This document shows, piece after piece, positions 56,143-64,000 of a stretch of DNA of 64,000 bases (the stretch's first letter is position 1; each line of letters opens with the position of its first letter). The position numbers and the translations under genes were made by a program. The stretch lies in contig CALJLA010000211.1 in the NCBI GenBank assembly GCA_937983055.1, positions 1 to 64,000 of the forward strand. Reading direction: 5' to 3'. A model generated the notes under the pieces. The model ran no database searches and was not told the DNA's origin. It worked only from the letters and a program-made list of their open reading frames with translations. The DNA comes from an uncultured Pseudomonadota bacterium. GTDB taxonomy: Bacteria > Pseudomonadota > Gammaproteobacteria > Burkholderiales > Eutrophovitaceae.

Positions 56143-56660
56143 CGGCCGTCGCCTTCCTGCGACCGGGATTCGATCGCCAGGTGAAGCCGGCCGTCGCCGG
56201 CCCGGCTCAACACGATGCGCTCATCGTCCGCCACCGGTAGTGTCGCCCCGAGGAACTGCGGCGAAATGGGGAGCTGGCGCCCGCCCCGGTCGACCAGCGC
56301 CGCCAGCATGACCTTGCCGGGCCGGCCGTAGTCGAAGATCTCGTTCATCGCGGCGCGGATGGTGCGCCCGGTATAGAGCACATCGTCCACCAGCACGATA
56401 TCGCGTCCCGCGACGTCGAACGAAATGTCGGAAGGCCGTACGTTGGCGTTAAGCCCTCGGTGGGCATAGTCGTCGCGGTAAAACGCAACGTCGATGGTAC
56501 CCAGCGGCACCTGAAGGTCGAGCAGAGAATGCAGCCGTTGCGCCACCCACACGCCACCGGTATGTATGCCGACCAGTGCGGTGTCCGGCTTGAGCGCCGG
56601 ACGCAACTGCTCGGTGAGCACCAGCAGCAGCTTTTCTGCGTCAGGCGTCGGTGTCGTCAT
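56139..56660 (-). CDS. pyrR: PyrR-like bifunctional regulator / uracil phosphoribosyltransferase
   Basis: A 173-residue type I phosphoribosyltransferase with the PRPP loop [17 protein letters not shown] and [16 protein letters not shown]. In Gram-positive bacteria PyrR controls pyr mRNA attenuation; in proteobacteria it is found with yqgE, ruvX and pyrBC' and its regulatory role is less clear. ATG at 56658-56660 was chosen; the longer frame overlaps ruvX further. It overlaps ruvX by 20 bp. Confidence 0.92.
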   Translation of the reverse strand: MTTPTPDAEKLLLVLTEQLRPALKPDTALVGIHTGGVWVAQRLHSLLDLQVPLGTIDVAFYRDDYAHRGLNANVRPSDISFDVAGRDIVLVDDVLYTGRTIRAAMNEIFDYGRPGKVMLAALVDRGGRQLPISPQFLGATLPVADDERIVLSRAGDGRLHLAIESRSQEGDGR

Positions 56661-57126
56661 GCCGCGCGAAATAGTCGTCGAGAATGGCCGAAGCGGCAAC
56701 CTGGTCGAGGTAGGCCTTTTGCGCGCGCCCGCGAACCCCGGCGGCGCTCAACCGCTCGCCGGCCTCGGCAGAGGTGAAGCGCTCGTCCACCGAAGCCGTC
56801 GGCAGCCCGAAACGCCGCTCAAGCTGCCGGCAGAAGGCGCGTACGCGCGGCGCAAGGGCATGCGGACTGCCCTCAACCGTGACCGGCATGCCAACCACCG
56901 CCAGCACCGGCCGCCATTCGGCGACCAGGGCCGCGATACGTTCGAACCGGCGACCGGGGTCGGCCGCGTCGATGGTTTCCAGCGGATGCGAGATTTTCAG
57001 CGCAAGGTCTCCCACCGCCACGCCCAGCCGGCGCTCACCGAAATCGAACGCCAGCACCACGCCTGAGGAACGGCCAGCATTGGGAACCGGGGACGGGCCT
57101 GACGGGGAACTGCGGCCGGCGCCCAT
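56641..57126 (-). CDS. ruvX: Holliday-junction resolvase-like RuvX/YqgF
   Basis: The core matches RuvX: VLAFDFGERRLGVAVGD (the RNase H-like first Asp), VVGMPVTVEGSPHA, VDERFTSAEA and the C-terminal DQVAASAILDDYF. It is implicated in 16S rRNA 5' processing. The start is uncertain. The ATG used here gives a Gly/Ser/Pro-rich leader of about 23 residues encoded by a low-complexity tract (57065-57120, CCGGGGAC-like). GTG at 57058-57060 would start right at the core and give the usual 139-residue length; GTG at 57142-57144 is also possible. Confidence 0.88.
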   Translation of the reverse strand: MGAGRSSPSGPSPVPNAGRSSGVVLAFDFGERRLGVAVGDLALKISHPLETIDAADPGRRFERIAALVAEWRPVLAVVGMPVTVEGSPHALAPRVRAFCRQLERRFGLPTASVDERFTSAEAGERLSAAGVRGRAQKAYLDQVAASAILDDYFARHDDTDA

Positions 57127-57165
57127 CGCCCGAGCCGTCACCACCGGGGACCGGTTGCCCTGGCG

Positions 57166-57732
57166 TCAGGCATGACCCACGTCCTCCGACAGGCTGGCGG
57201 GATCGACGCCGAGCAGGTCCAGCGCGGCGGGCAGGCGATCCTCGGCCGGCATGTCGAACATGACAGCGGCCTGCGCACCCACCGTGAGCCAGGCGTTTTG
57301 CTTCAGCTCTTGCTCGAGCTGACCCGGTGCCCAGCCCGCGTAACCAAGAGACACAAGGATGTCGCCAGGCTTGGGCCCATGACCGTCGCTCAAGGCCTGG
57401 AGAATGTCCTTCGACGTGGTCAGCCCCACTTCATCGTTGACCGACAGGGTCGACTGCCACTCGCCGACCGGCCGGTGCAGCACGAAGCCGCGATCGACCT
57501 GCACCGGTCCGCCGAAGTAGACCGGCAGCTTGGCCAGGGCAGGGTCCGCCAATGCGATTTCGACTTGCTCGAACAGGGCGCCCAGCGTCATGTCGGTCGG
57601 CCGATTGACGACCACGCCAAGCGCCCCCTGCTCGTTGTGCTCGCAGATGAAGGTCAGGGACTTGGCGAAGTAGGGATCGACCATGTTGGGCATGGCGATC
57701 AGAAAATGATTCGTGAGGTTCACGCTTTGCAT
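57166..57732 (-). CDS. yqgE: YqgE/AlgH family protein
   Basis: A 188-residue member of the UPF0301 family: [53 protein letters not shown] and [18 protein letters not shown]. The structure class is known but the molecular function is not established; AlgH was linked to alginate regulation in Pseudomonas. It is the first gene of the yqgE-ruvX-pyrR-pyrB-pyrC' series. Confidence 0.93.
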   Translation of the reverse strand: MQSVNLTNHFLIAMPNMVDPYFAKSLTFICEHNEQGALGVVVNRPTDMTLGALFEQVEIALADPALAKLPVYFGGPVQVDRGFVLHRPVGEWQSTLSVNDEVGLTTSKDILQALSDGHGPKPGDILVSLGYAGWAPGQLEQELKQNAWLTVGAQAAVMFDMPAEDRLPAALDLLGVDPASLSEDVGHA

Positions 57733-57841
57733 CGGCGCACCGGAGACATTCTAAACCGCGCGGTCTGCGGCGCCAATGTCCGCACGTATAATGCCTTCAG
57801 GTAACCGTCATTGACGCGCTCGCTGCCGGAGCGGATCTCCC

Positions 57842-58402
57842 CTGGCCACCGAACAGGAACTTTCCAGCTTTCTTGCGGATGTCGAACGCCGCGCCTTCAG
57901 ACAGGCAATGTTCGCAGTGCGGGATGAGCACTCGGCGCTGGACATCGTGCAGGACGCCATGCTGAAGCTGGCGGATCGCTACTCGCAGCGGCCCGCCGCA
58001 GAACTGCCGTTGCTGTTCCAGCGCATCCTGCAGAACACGATCCGCGATTATTATCGCCGCCAGAAAGTCCGCTCGACCTGGACGACGTTGTTTTCGTCGT
58101 TCAAGTCCGGGGACGACGGCGAGGATTTCGACTTCCTCGAGAACCTGGAAACCGAGGCCGGACAGGCGGCCAGCCCCGCCAACCTGATGGAGCGCAGCCA
58201 GCTCGGCGCTCTCATCGAACAGGCGCTGCAGCGGCTGCCGCCGCGTCAACGCGAGGCTTTTTTGCTGCGTTACTGGGAGGAGTTGGACGTGGCCGAAACC
58301 GCGGTCGCAATGGGCTGTTCGCAGGGTAGCGTGAAGACTCACTGTTCCCGGGCGACGCACGCGATAGCGGCCTTTCTGAAAGCCCAGGGGATCGAGTCAT
58401 GA
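57842..58402 (+). CDS. ECF-like RNA polymerase sigma factor
   Basis: A sigma-70 family factor of the short type. Region 2 (LDIVQDAMLKLADRY) and region 4 (LPPRQREAFLLRYWEELDVAETAVAMGCSQ, with the SVKTH recognition helix) are clear. From the ATG at 57908 it has 164 residues, but this cuts off conserved N-terminal residues (ATEQELSSFLADVERRAF) that are open in the same frame. There is no ATG, GTG or TTG before the frame closes at 57812-57814, so CTG at 57842 with GGAG 10 nt upstream is proposed as start (186 residues). It overlaps the DUF3619 gene (ATGA). Typical betaproteobacterial order; the regulon is unknown. Confidence 0.82.
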   Translation: MATEQELSSFLADVERRAFRQAMFAVRDEHSALDIVQDAMLKLADRYSQRPAAELPLLFQRILQNTIRDYYRRQKVRSTWTTLFSSFKSGDDGEDFDFLENLETEAGQAASPANLMERSQLGALIEQALQRLPPRQREAFLLRYWEELDVAETAVAMGCSQGSVKTHCSRATHAIAAFLKAQGIES

Positions 58403-58785
58403 ACGAGCACGATCTTGCCAGGCAGATCGTCAGTGAACTCGATCGACGCCTGGCAGACATTTCGCCCAATACCTCGACGCGACTGGCCGAGGCGCGAGCG
58501 GCCGCGCTGGCGGCTCATCGCCGGCGGCGCAGCGCGTCTCCGCGCCGGGCCGCCGCCATGGACTGGCTGCGCAGCCAGGTGGCAATGCATCGTACCGCCT
58601 TCAAGGTGGGCATTCCGGTCGCCGTCGCCGCCCTGCTTGCGGCCAGCGTGCTGTACGTGGACAACACGATGCGGCGTGATGCCCTGGAAGTCGAGGCCGC
58701 CCTGCTGGCGGACGAACTGCCCATCCACGCCTATACCGACCCGGGATTCGATGCATGGCTCAGACACACCTCGGACGAGCAGTAG
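58399..58785 (+). CDS. DUF3619 family membrane protein, probable anti-sigma partner
   Basis: A 128-residue protein with a cytosolic basic N-terminal half and one transmembrane helix (about 72-90, VGIPVAVAALLAASVLYV). The name is the DUF3619 family, which is found beside this sigma factor in betaproteobacteria. The topology (cytosolic head, single helix) fits an anti-sigma factor, but this is inference from position. It overlaps the sigma-factor gene by ATGA and the next gene by 31 bp. Confidence 0.85.
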   Translation: MNEHDLARQIVSELDRRLADISPNTSTRLAEARAAALAAHRRRRSASPRRAAAMDWLRSQVAMHRTAFKVGIPVAVAALLAASVLYVDNTMRRDALEVEAALLADELPIHAYTDPGFDAWLRHTSDEQ

Positions 58786-59195
58786 CGCTCGGCGTCTTGT
58801 TGCACCTGTTCTCCGGCGCGGGCGCGGAACCGGCGCGTGCCCAGGCGGCACCAAGCTGGGTGCAGTTAAGCGCCCAGCAACGCGAAATTCTGGCGCCACT
58901 GGCGGCGGAATGGGATGCGATCGAGCCGCAGCGCCGGGAGCGCTGGCTGGAGCTGGCGGCCCGCTATCCCGACATGCCGGTGGAACGCCAGCAACGCGTC
59001 CAGGCGCGCATGCGCGAGTGGGCGCAGCTGACCCCCGAGCAGAAGGCCCGCGCCCGCGAACGCTACCGCGCGCTGCAGGAACTGCCGCCCGAGCGGCGCG
59101 AGGAGCTGCGCCGTCGCTGGCATGAGTACCAGCAGCTGCCCGAGGACCAGCGGCGCGAATTCCGGCAGAGGTACCAGCTGCGCGATGCCGACTGA
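58755..59195 (+). CDS. DUF3106 protein, secreted
   Basis: A 146-residue protein with a signal peptide (about 1-28, ending ARA) and repeated short motifs: LSAQQREILAPLAAEWD, WLELAARYPDMP, WAQLTPEQKARARERY and LPPERREELRRRW. These helical DUF3106 repeats are rich in Arg, Gln and Glu. It is periplasmic, function unknown; linked to envelope stress by position with the sigma factor. It may be partly translated by coupling with DUF3619. Confidence 0.87.
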   Translation: MAQTHLGRAVALGVLLHLFSGAGAEPARAQAAPSWVQLSAQQREILAPLAAEWDAIEPQRRERWLELAARYPDMPVERQQRVQARMREWAQLTPEQKARARERYRALQELPPERREELRRRWHEYQQLPEDQRREFRQRYQLRDAD

Positions 59196-59204
59196 GGCGC
59201 CCCG

Positions 59205-59660
59205 GTGAACGGGCCGCAACGGCCGGTCGGCGCCGGGCTGCCACGGCGCATGGCGGCAATGGCCTACGAGGCCGTACTGCTGTTCGGCCTGCTGTTCGTC
59301 GCCGGCTATCTGTTCGTGGCCTTGGCGCGCGACGCCCAGTCCGGGCTGCCGCGACTGGCGTTCCAGGTCTACCTGTTCGCGGTGTGCGGCGCCTATCTGT
59401 TGTATTGCTGGCTGCGCACCGGTCAGACCCTGGCGATGAAGACCTGGGGCATCCGCCTGGTTGCACGCGACGGCGCACCGCTGCCCCCGACCCGGGCACT
59501 GCTGCGATACCTGCTGGCAATTCCAAGCGTCTTGAGCGGCATCGGGCTGGCGTGGGCGCTGCTCGATCGCGAAGGCCTGTTCCTGCACGACAGGCTCGCC
59601 GGCACCCGGCTGATCAGCGTCGACCGGATCGCCGGCGGCGGAGCGGCGGACGCCGGCTGA
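59205..59660 (+). CDS. RDD family membrane protein
   Basis: A 151-residue integral membrane protein: LPRRMAAMAYEAVLLFGLLF at the start (the usual R-x-x-A-x-x-x-D first motif is partly replaced), three to four helices and LLHDRLAGTRLIS near the end, the HDxxxGT motif (FLHDRLAGTRL) of the family. The start is GTG at 59205. RDD proteins have been linked to ion or osmolyte handling, but the role is unproven here. It ends the sigma-factor operon and converges on lptG. Confidence 0.87.
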   Translation: MNGPQRPVGAGLPRRMAAMAYEAVLLFGLLFVAGYLFVALARDAQSGLPRLAFQVYLFAVCGAYLLYCWLRTGQTLAMKTWGIRLVARDGAPLPPTRALLRYLLAIPSVLSGIGLAWALLDREGLFLHDRLAGTRLISVDRIAGGGAADAG

Positions 59661-59681
59661 CAGCCCCGGAGCGCCAGCGCA

Positions 59682-60758
59682 CTAACGCTGCTCGGCCTTC
59701 CACATCATCCAGACGGCCGTTGCGAGGAATACCAGGGTCGGCATCACGGCGCTGAACAGCGGCGGCCAGGCGTTCAGCAAGCCGAGGTGGCCGAACAGCC
59801 GGTTTGCCAGGTGAAAGCCGAGTCCGAGCATGATGCCGGCGAAGATCTTCGAACTGATGCCGCCCTCGCGCACCTGGAAGTTGGCGAATGGCAGCGCCAG
59901 CACCATCATCACCAGCACCGCGAACGGGTAGATGATCTTCTGCCACAGGGCGATTTCGTAGCGGGCGGTCTCCTGCTTGTTGTCGCGCAGGTGCCCGATG
60001 TAGGAGTAGAGGTCCCAAAGCGACATCTGTTCCGGCACCACCATCAGCACGTTCAGGATCGACGGGCTCAGCACCGAACGCCAGAACGCCTCGGGTATCT
60101 TGCTGACGGAGGTTCGGTTGCTCTCGAACCGGGTCTGCACCACATCCTTGAGCCGCCAAAGATTGTCCCGCTGGTACTCGCCGCGCTTTGCATGACTGAT
60201 GGCGCGCAGGCGATAGTCCGCGTCGAATTCATAGATATTCACGTCGTGAATCACGGTTTCCGGCATGATTCTCGACACATTGACGAAGTTGGTGTCGTCC
60301 TTCACCCACAGGCCGGATCGGAACGCCTGCGCGACGACGTTGCTGGTGGTGGCCTTCAGGCGCAGGCGCTGCGCCGCCTGCTCGCTGATGGGCGCCACGA
60401 ACTCGCCGAGCACGAAAGTCAGCACCGACAGCGCAACGCCGATCTGAACCAGGGCAACGGCCATCGCGCGCATCGACACGCCGGATACCCGCATCACCGT
60501 GTACTCCGAGCTCGACACCAGCTGCGCCAGCGAGAACAGCGTCCCGATCAGCGCGGCCACCGGCAGAATCTCGTAAGCGCGCCCCGGAAGGCTGAGCCCG
60601 ACGTATACCGCCGCTACCGTCAGGCTGTACCTTCCTCGGCCGAGATCGGACAGCTCCTGGATGAAATCGAAGAACCCGAACAGCAGCAACAGAGCGGAAA
60701 ATACCAGCGCGGTTGCGCCGAATACCTGCTTCGCGACATAGCGACGGATCGTCCTCAT
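59682..60758 (-). CDS. lptG: LPS export ABC permease LptG
   Basis: A 358-residue inner-membrane permease with six helices and a large periplasmic beta-jellyroll (about 135-265). It has VAKQVFGATALVF, the first-helix Lys/Arg and SSSEYTVMRVSGVS, typical of LptG. With LptF and the LptB ATPase it extracts mature LPS toward the outer membrane. ATG at 60756-60758 starts the family sequence and overlaps the lptF stop (ATGA). Confidence 0.95.
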   Translation of the reverse strand: MRTIRRYVAKQVFGATALVFSALLLLFGFFDFIQELSDLGRGRYSLTVAAVYVGLSLPGRAYEILPVAALIGTLFSLAQLVSSSEYTVMRVSGVSMRAMAVALVQIGVALSVLTFVLGEFVAPISEQAAQRLRLKATTSNVVAQAFRSGLWVKDDTNFVNVSRIMPETVIHDVNIYEFDADYRLRAISHAKRGEYQRDNLWRLKDVVQTRFESNRTSVSKIPEAFWRSVLSPSILNVLMVVPEQMSLWDLYSYIGHLRDNKQETARYEIALWQKIIYPFAVLVMMVLALPFANFQVREGGISSKIFAGIMLGLGFHLANRLFGHLGLLNAWPPLFSAVMPTLVFLATAVWMMWKAEQR

Positions 60759-61843
60759 GCGCGCGCGCGCCTCAGGCGAAACAGCGGGCGCACCGCCAGC
60801 CGCCGGTGAAACAGGGCAACAACCAGCGCGAGCATGATCAGATGCATCGACCACATGCCGACGACGGGGGGCACTTTCTGCTGGGCAACCCAGGCCTGCA
60901 TGATGCTCAGCATGTTGCTGTAGACCATGTACACCAGCGCGGCGACCATCAGGTTAAGCGAACGGCCGGCGCGCGGATTGACGAAAGAAAGCGGGATCGC
61001 GAGCAGGCACAACATCAGCGCGCTGAGCGGAAAGCCGGCGCGCCAGATCAGCTCGGCCTTGGCCTCCGCATTGTTCTCATTGAGCAGATCCAGCGACGGT
61101 CGCGATTTCGTCGAGGGGAGGTATTCCTTCATCTCCCGCGCTTCGATGCGCAACGCGTACTTGTCGAACTCGATGATCTTGTATTCCGCCGAGCCCGGCG
61201 GCCCGATGTAGCGCCGCCCGTTCTCGAGTACCAGGAAGCGGTCGCCGTTCGGGGCCGTTTCCTGATAGCCGCGCTTCGCGACGGTGGTCCCGATTTCCTT
61301 GTTCTCTTCCGAATACACGAAGATGTTGGCCACCACGGACAGATCCATGGTGAGCTTTTCGACGAAGAATACCCGGTCTCCGCCGCGCGATTCCTTGAAC
61401 ACGCCGGGCGAGATCGCGGCGACGTCGTCACGACTTTCCAGCTGGCGCCGGAACTCTTCCGTCTTGGCCGTGGCCCAGGGCGACAGCAGCATGCTGAGCA
61501 GGCCGATAGTGAAGATGAACGGCGCCGCATAGTACAGGGTCGGCCTGATCCATTTTGTCAGCCCCTGGCCGGAGGTGAACCACACGACCATCTCCGAATC
61601 CCGGTAGCTGCGCGTCAACACCATCAGCACCGAAATGAACAAGGTCAGCGACAGCAGAATCGGCAGATAACGCAGCGCCGCGAAGCCCAGAAAAGTCAGC
61701 ACCGCATCGGTGGAGATGCTGCCGCGGGCGGCATAGCCAAGAAAGCGGATGAACTGCGTCGTAAAGGTTATCGCCAGGAGCACCAGCAGCGTCGCAACAC
61801 CCGTCGAGGCGAATTCTCGCAGTAACGCCCGCTGGAAGATCAT
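60755..61843 (-). CDS. lptF: LPS export ABC permease LptF
   Basis: A 362-residue partner of LptG with the same fold: helices at the N-terminus (FQRALLREFASTGVATLLVLL), periplasmic domain (about 130-260) and C-terminal helices (FPLSALMLCLLAIPLSFVNP). The order lptF-lptG, divergent from pepA, is standard in proteobacteria. It shares a 76-bp divergent region with pepA. Confidence 0.95.
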   Translation of the reverse strand: MIFQRALLREFASTGVATLLVLLAITFTTQFIRFLGYAARGSISTDAVLTFLGFAALRYLPILLSLTLFISVLMVLTRSYRDSEMVVWFTSGQGLTKWIRPTLYYAAPFIFTIGLLSMLLSPWATAKTEEFRRQLESRDDVAAISPGVFKESRGGDRVFFVEKLTMDLSVVANIFVYSEENKEIGTTVAKRGYQETAPNGDRFLVLENGRRYIGPPGSAEYKIIEFDKYALRIEAREMKEYLPSTKSRPSLDLLNENNAEAKAELIWRAGFPLSALMLCLLAIPLSFVNPRAGRSLNLMVAALVYMVYSNMLSIMQAWVAQQKVPPVVGMWSMHLIMLALVVALFHRRLAVRPLFRLRRARA

Positions 61844-61919
61844 TGCTTTTGACTTTTGCTTCGGCGCGAAGAGATAATTCTAAGTGGTTGAAAAAAATGA
61901 ATCATTGAAGGAGAGTCGC

Positions 61920-63407
61920 GTGGACTTTAGCACAAAAGAAGCGCACCCGGAGTCACTGAAATCCGATTGCGTGGCCGTCGTCGTGTTTTCCGACGGCAAG
62001 CTCTCGGCCTCTGCCAAGCGGATCGACAGCGCCGCCCGCGGACGCATCGTCAGGCTGCTGAAGAACGGCGACTTCGAGCCGCGGCCCGGGGCCACGGCAA
62101 TGCTCTACGACCTGGAAGGGGTCGCCGCGCCGCGCGTAATGCTGGTCGGCGCCGGCAAGAATGCGAAAGTGTCTGCAAAAGATTACCGCGATATGGTGCG
62201 GGGCGCCGTGCGCACCGTGGCAGACAGCGGCATCGCGGAACTCGCGCTGTACCTGACCGACTGCGACGTCGACGGGCGCGACGCCGCCTGGGCGGCGATG
62301 CAGGTGCCGGTAGGCGCCCTGGAGGTTACCTACCGGTTCAGCCGGCTGAAGAGCGACAAGCCGCGCAGCCGCGGCGGGCTTAAGCGCGTCGTTGTGGCAG
62401 CCAGCGCCAAGGGCGCGCGCCACCTGGATGCGGCGGTCAAGCGCGGCGCCGCGATTGGCGACGGCGTGAACTTCGCGCGAGAGCTCGGCAACCTGCCGCC
62501 CAACGTGTGCACGCCAAGCTACCTTGCCGACCAGGCCAGGCAGCTTGCCCGGCACGGCAAAATGAGCGTCAGCGTGCTCGGCGAAAAGGAAATGCGCAAG
62601 CTGGGCATGGGCGCCCTGCTGGCAGTGGCTCAGGGCAGCCGGCAGCCGCCGAAGTTCATCGTGCTCGAGCACCGCGGCGGAACGCGCACGCAGAAACCGG
62701 TGGTGCTGGTCGGCAAGGGCATCACCTTCGACACCGGCGGCATCTCGCTGAAGCCCTCGGCCGAGATGGACGAGATGAAGTACGACATGTCCGGGGCCGG
62801 CAGCGTGCTCGGCACTCTCCATGCGATCTCGGCAATGAAGCTGCCGCTCAACGTAGTGGGGCTTGTACCGACGACAGAGAACATGCCCGGCGGCAATGCC
62901 ACCCGGCCCGGCGACATCGTCACCAGCATGTCGGGACAGACCGTCGAGGTTCTCAACACCGACGCAGAAGGCAGACTGATTCTGTGCGACGCGCTCACGT
63001 ATGCCGAGCGGTATCAGCCGTCGGCCGTGGTGGACATCGCCACGCTGACCGGCGCCTGCGTCATCGCGCTGGGCCATGTCGCCACCGGGCTGTTCAGCCC
63101 GGACGACGGATTGGCGCAGGAACTGCTGGATGCCGGCCAAACTGCCTGGGACCGGGCCTGGCGTATGCCGGTGTGGGAGGACTATCAGGACCAGCTGAAG
63201 AGCAATTTCGCCGACATGGCGAATATCGGCGGCCGGCCCGCCGGCAGCGTAACCGCAGCCTGTTTTCTGGAACGCTATGCGCGAAAGTATCCTTGGGCGC
63301 ATCTGGACATCGCAGGCACCGCCTGGCGCTCGGGCAAGGAAAAGGGCTCGACCGGTCGCCCGGTTCCGCTGCTTACCCAGTTTCTGATGACGCGGGCTGG
63401 GTGGTGA
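61920..63407 (+). CDS. pepA: Leucyl aminopeptidase
   Basis: A 495-residue M17 metallopeptidase; a hexamer that can also bind DNA in E. coli. The active-site segments are VGKGITFDTGGISLKP, MKYDMSGAGSVLG and NTDAEGRLILCDAL, with Lys, Asp and Glu ligands in place. GTG at 61920-61922 was chosen: AAGGAG lies 6 nt upstream and DFSTKEAHPE matches the family start. A longer frame begins at an in-frame codon at 61884. Confidence 0.96.
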   Translation: MDFSTKEAHPESLKSDCVAVVVFSDGKLSASAKRIDSAARGRIVRLLKNGDFEPRPGATAMLYDLEGVAAPRVMLVGAGKNAKVSAKDYRDMVRGAVRTVADSGIAELALYLTDCDVDGRDAAWAAMQVPVGALEVTYRFSRLKSDKPRSRGGLKRVVVAASAKGARHLDAAVKRGAAIGDGVNFARELGNLPPNVCTPSYLADQARQLARHGKMSVSVLGEKEMRKLGMGALLAVAQGSRQPPKFIVLEHRGGTRTQKPVVLVGKGITFDTGGISLKPSAEMDEMKYDMSGAGSVLGTLHAISAMKLPLNVVGLVPTTENMPGGNATRPGDIVTSMSGQTVEVLNTDAEGRLILCDALTYAERYQPSAVVDIATLTGACVIALGHVATGLFSPDDGLAQELLDAGQTAWDRAWRMPVWEDYQDQLKSNFADMANIGGRPAGSVTAACFLERYARKYPWAHLDIAGTAWRSGKEKGSTGRPVPLLTQFLMTRAGW

Positions 63408-63462
63408 GGCATCGGAGCATGCCTGCCGCTGATGCGACAATGCACACCATGAGCGCACGGCG

Positions 63463-63891
63463 ATGACCGAAGTCCTGTTCTACACCCACAGCGCAGACCG
63501 TTTTCACACCGCCTGCCAGGTGACGGCGAAAGCGCATTCGCTCAGAAAACGAGTCATGTTGCTGACACCGGATGCCGCCACGACCGACAAGGTTTCGCGG
63601 CTGTTATGGACGACGCCGGCCATCGGCTTCTTTCCGCATTGCCGGAGCGGCGATCGGTTGGCCGCAGTCACGCCGATCATCGTCGACCATCTGAGCGACC
63701 CGCTGGTGCACGACGAAGTGCTTATCAATCTCTGCGACCAGACACCTGAATGCTTCAGCCGTTTTCACCGGCTGGTCGAGATCGTCGGCATCGACGAGGC
63801 GGCGCGGGCTGCGGCCCGCGAGCGCTACCGGTTCTATCGGGACCGCGGCTATCAAATCCGCACCCATCCGCTTGCCAAGGGCGAAGACTGA
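63463..63891 (+). CDS. holC: DNA polymerase III subunit chi
   Basis: A 142-residue clamp-loader accessory that links SSB to the polymerase. It matches HolC: EVLFYTHSADRFHTACQVTAKA, VMLLTPD, SRLLWTTPAIGFFPHC and the C-terminal RYRFYRDRGYQIRTH. It follows pepA by 55 bp as in many proteobacteria. Confidence 0.95.
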   Translation: MTEVLFYTHSADRFHTACQVTAKAHSLRKRVMLLTPDAATTDKVSRLLWTTPAIGFFPHCRSGDRLAAVTPIIVDHLSDPLVHDEVLINLCDQTPECFSRFHRLVEIVGIDEAARAAARERYRFYRDRGYQIRTHPLAKGED

Positions 63892-63895
63892 GCCA

Positions 63896-64000
63896 ATGGC
63901 CGACCAAAGGCGCAATCGGGACGCCCTGTTCGACAAGCTCGACAGTCTCATCAAGCGGCAGCGAGCGCAGCCGTCAGCCGAGGTACCGGTCCTCTCGCGG
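63896..64000 (+). CDS. Hypothetical protein, 3' end outside the window
   Basis: An open frame begins with ATG at 63896, 4 bp after the holC stop, and runs to the window edge. The visible 35 residues (ADQRRNRDALFDKLDSLIK and a basic, Ser/Pro part) are hydrophilic. A short unnamed gene between holC and valS is common in betaproteobacteria, which fits, but no function can be given. Confidence 0.6.
   Translation, partial: MADQRRNRDALFDKLDSLIKRQRAQPSAEVPVLSR

Noticed and set aside
61860..61919. pepA starting at 61884
   Set aside because: The extra 12 residues are not family-like, and the AAGGAG site points to GTG at 61920.

Overview
The window looks like a chromosomal piece of a high-G+C betaproteobacterium. 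No 16S or species marker is present. The call rests on several gene orders typical of that class: holC-pepA facing lptF-lptG; an ECF-like sigma factor followed by DUF3619, DUF3106 and RDD genes; yqgE-ruvX-pyrR-pyrB-pyrC'; and glnA-(DUF4124)-ntrB-ntrC next to xth and prlC.

Layout. 1-1.8 kb: the end of a bufferin (copper-binding RiPP-like peptide) operon and a periplasmic PCu(A)C copper chaperone. 1.85-5.9 kb: dacA-type D,D-carboxypeptidase, D-amino-acid aminotransferase-like gene, ybeD, lipB and lipA in a tightly overlapped lipoylation operon. 5.95-39.9 kb: a very large surface polysaccharide / LPS region. It starts (minus strand) with galE and an LPS-core-like set of glycosyltransferases, an FkbM methyltransferase, a glycosyltransferase broken by an in-frame TAG, an O-antigen-ligase-like protein and a WecA-like initiating transferase. 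The middle part (about 13-27 kb) has visibly lower G+C. It carries zinc-ribbon methyltransferases, a four-enzyme set matching the Campylobacter O-methyl phosphoramidate (MeOPN) pathway, a sulfotransferase-fold protein and a Wzm/Wzt ABC exporter. It is bounded by two WecA paralogues and by gene remnants. Beyond it lie more glycosyl- and methyltransferases, GDP-fucose genes (fcl, gmd), then divergently manC, waaC and waaA.

40-64 kb is mostly housekeeping: folate cyclo-ligase, Pcm-like methyltransferase, thiC behind a TPP riboswitch, uppP, a rhodanese, the glnA/ntrBC nitrogen block with a recognisable NtrC site and sigma-54 promoter, xth, a DUF4124-glutaredoxin fusion, prlC, the pyrimidine block, the sigma-factor operon, lptFG, pepA and holC.

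The most interesting content is the probable phosphoramidate pathway at 18.7-23.6 kb. A glutamine kinase-like, a CTP:phosphoglutamine cytidylyltransferase-like, a gamma-glutamyl-CDP-amidate hydrolase-like and a CDP-amidate kinase-like gene are contiguous with a methyltransferase, and they sit directly downstream of a sulfotransferase-fold gene and wzm-wzt. This suggests that the O-antigen exported here is decorated or capped with a (methyl) phosphoramidate. A second theme is a family of decayed, related intergenic repeats (about 3.0, 7.0-7.3, 40.05 and 44.8-45.1 kb), with related-looking low-complexity tracts at the 5' ends of lipB and ruvX.
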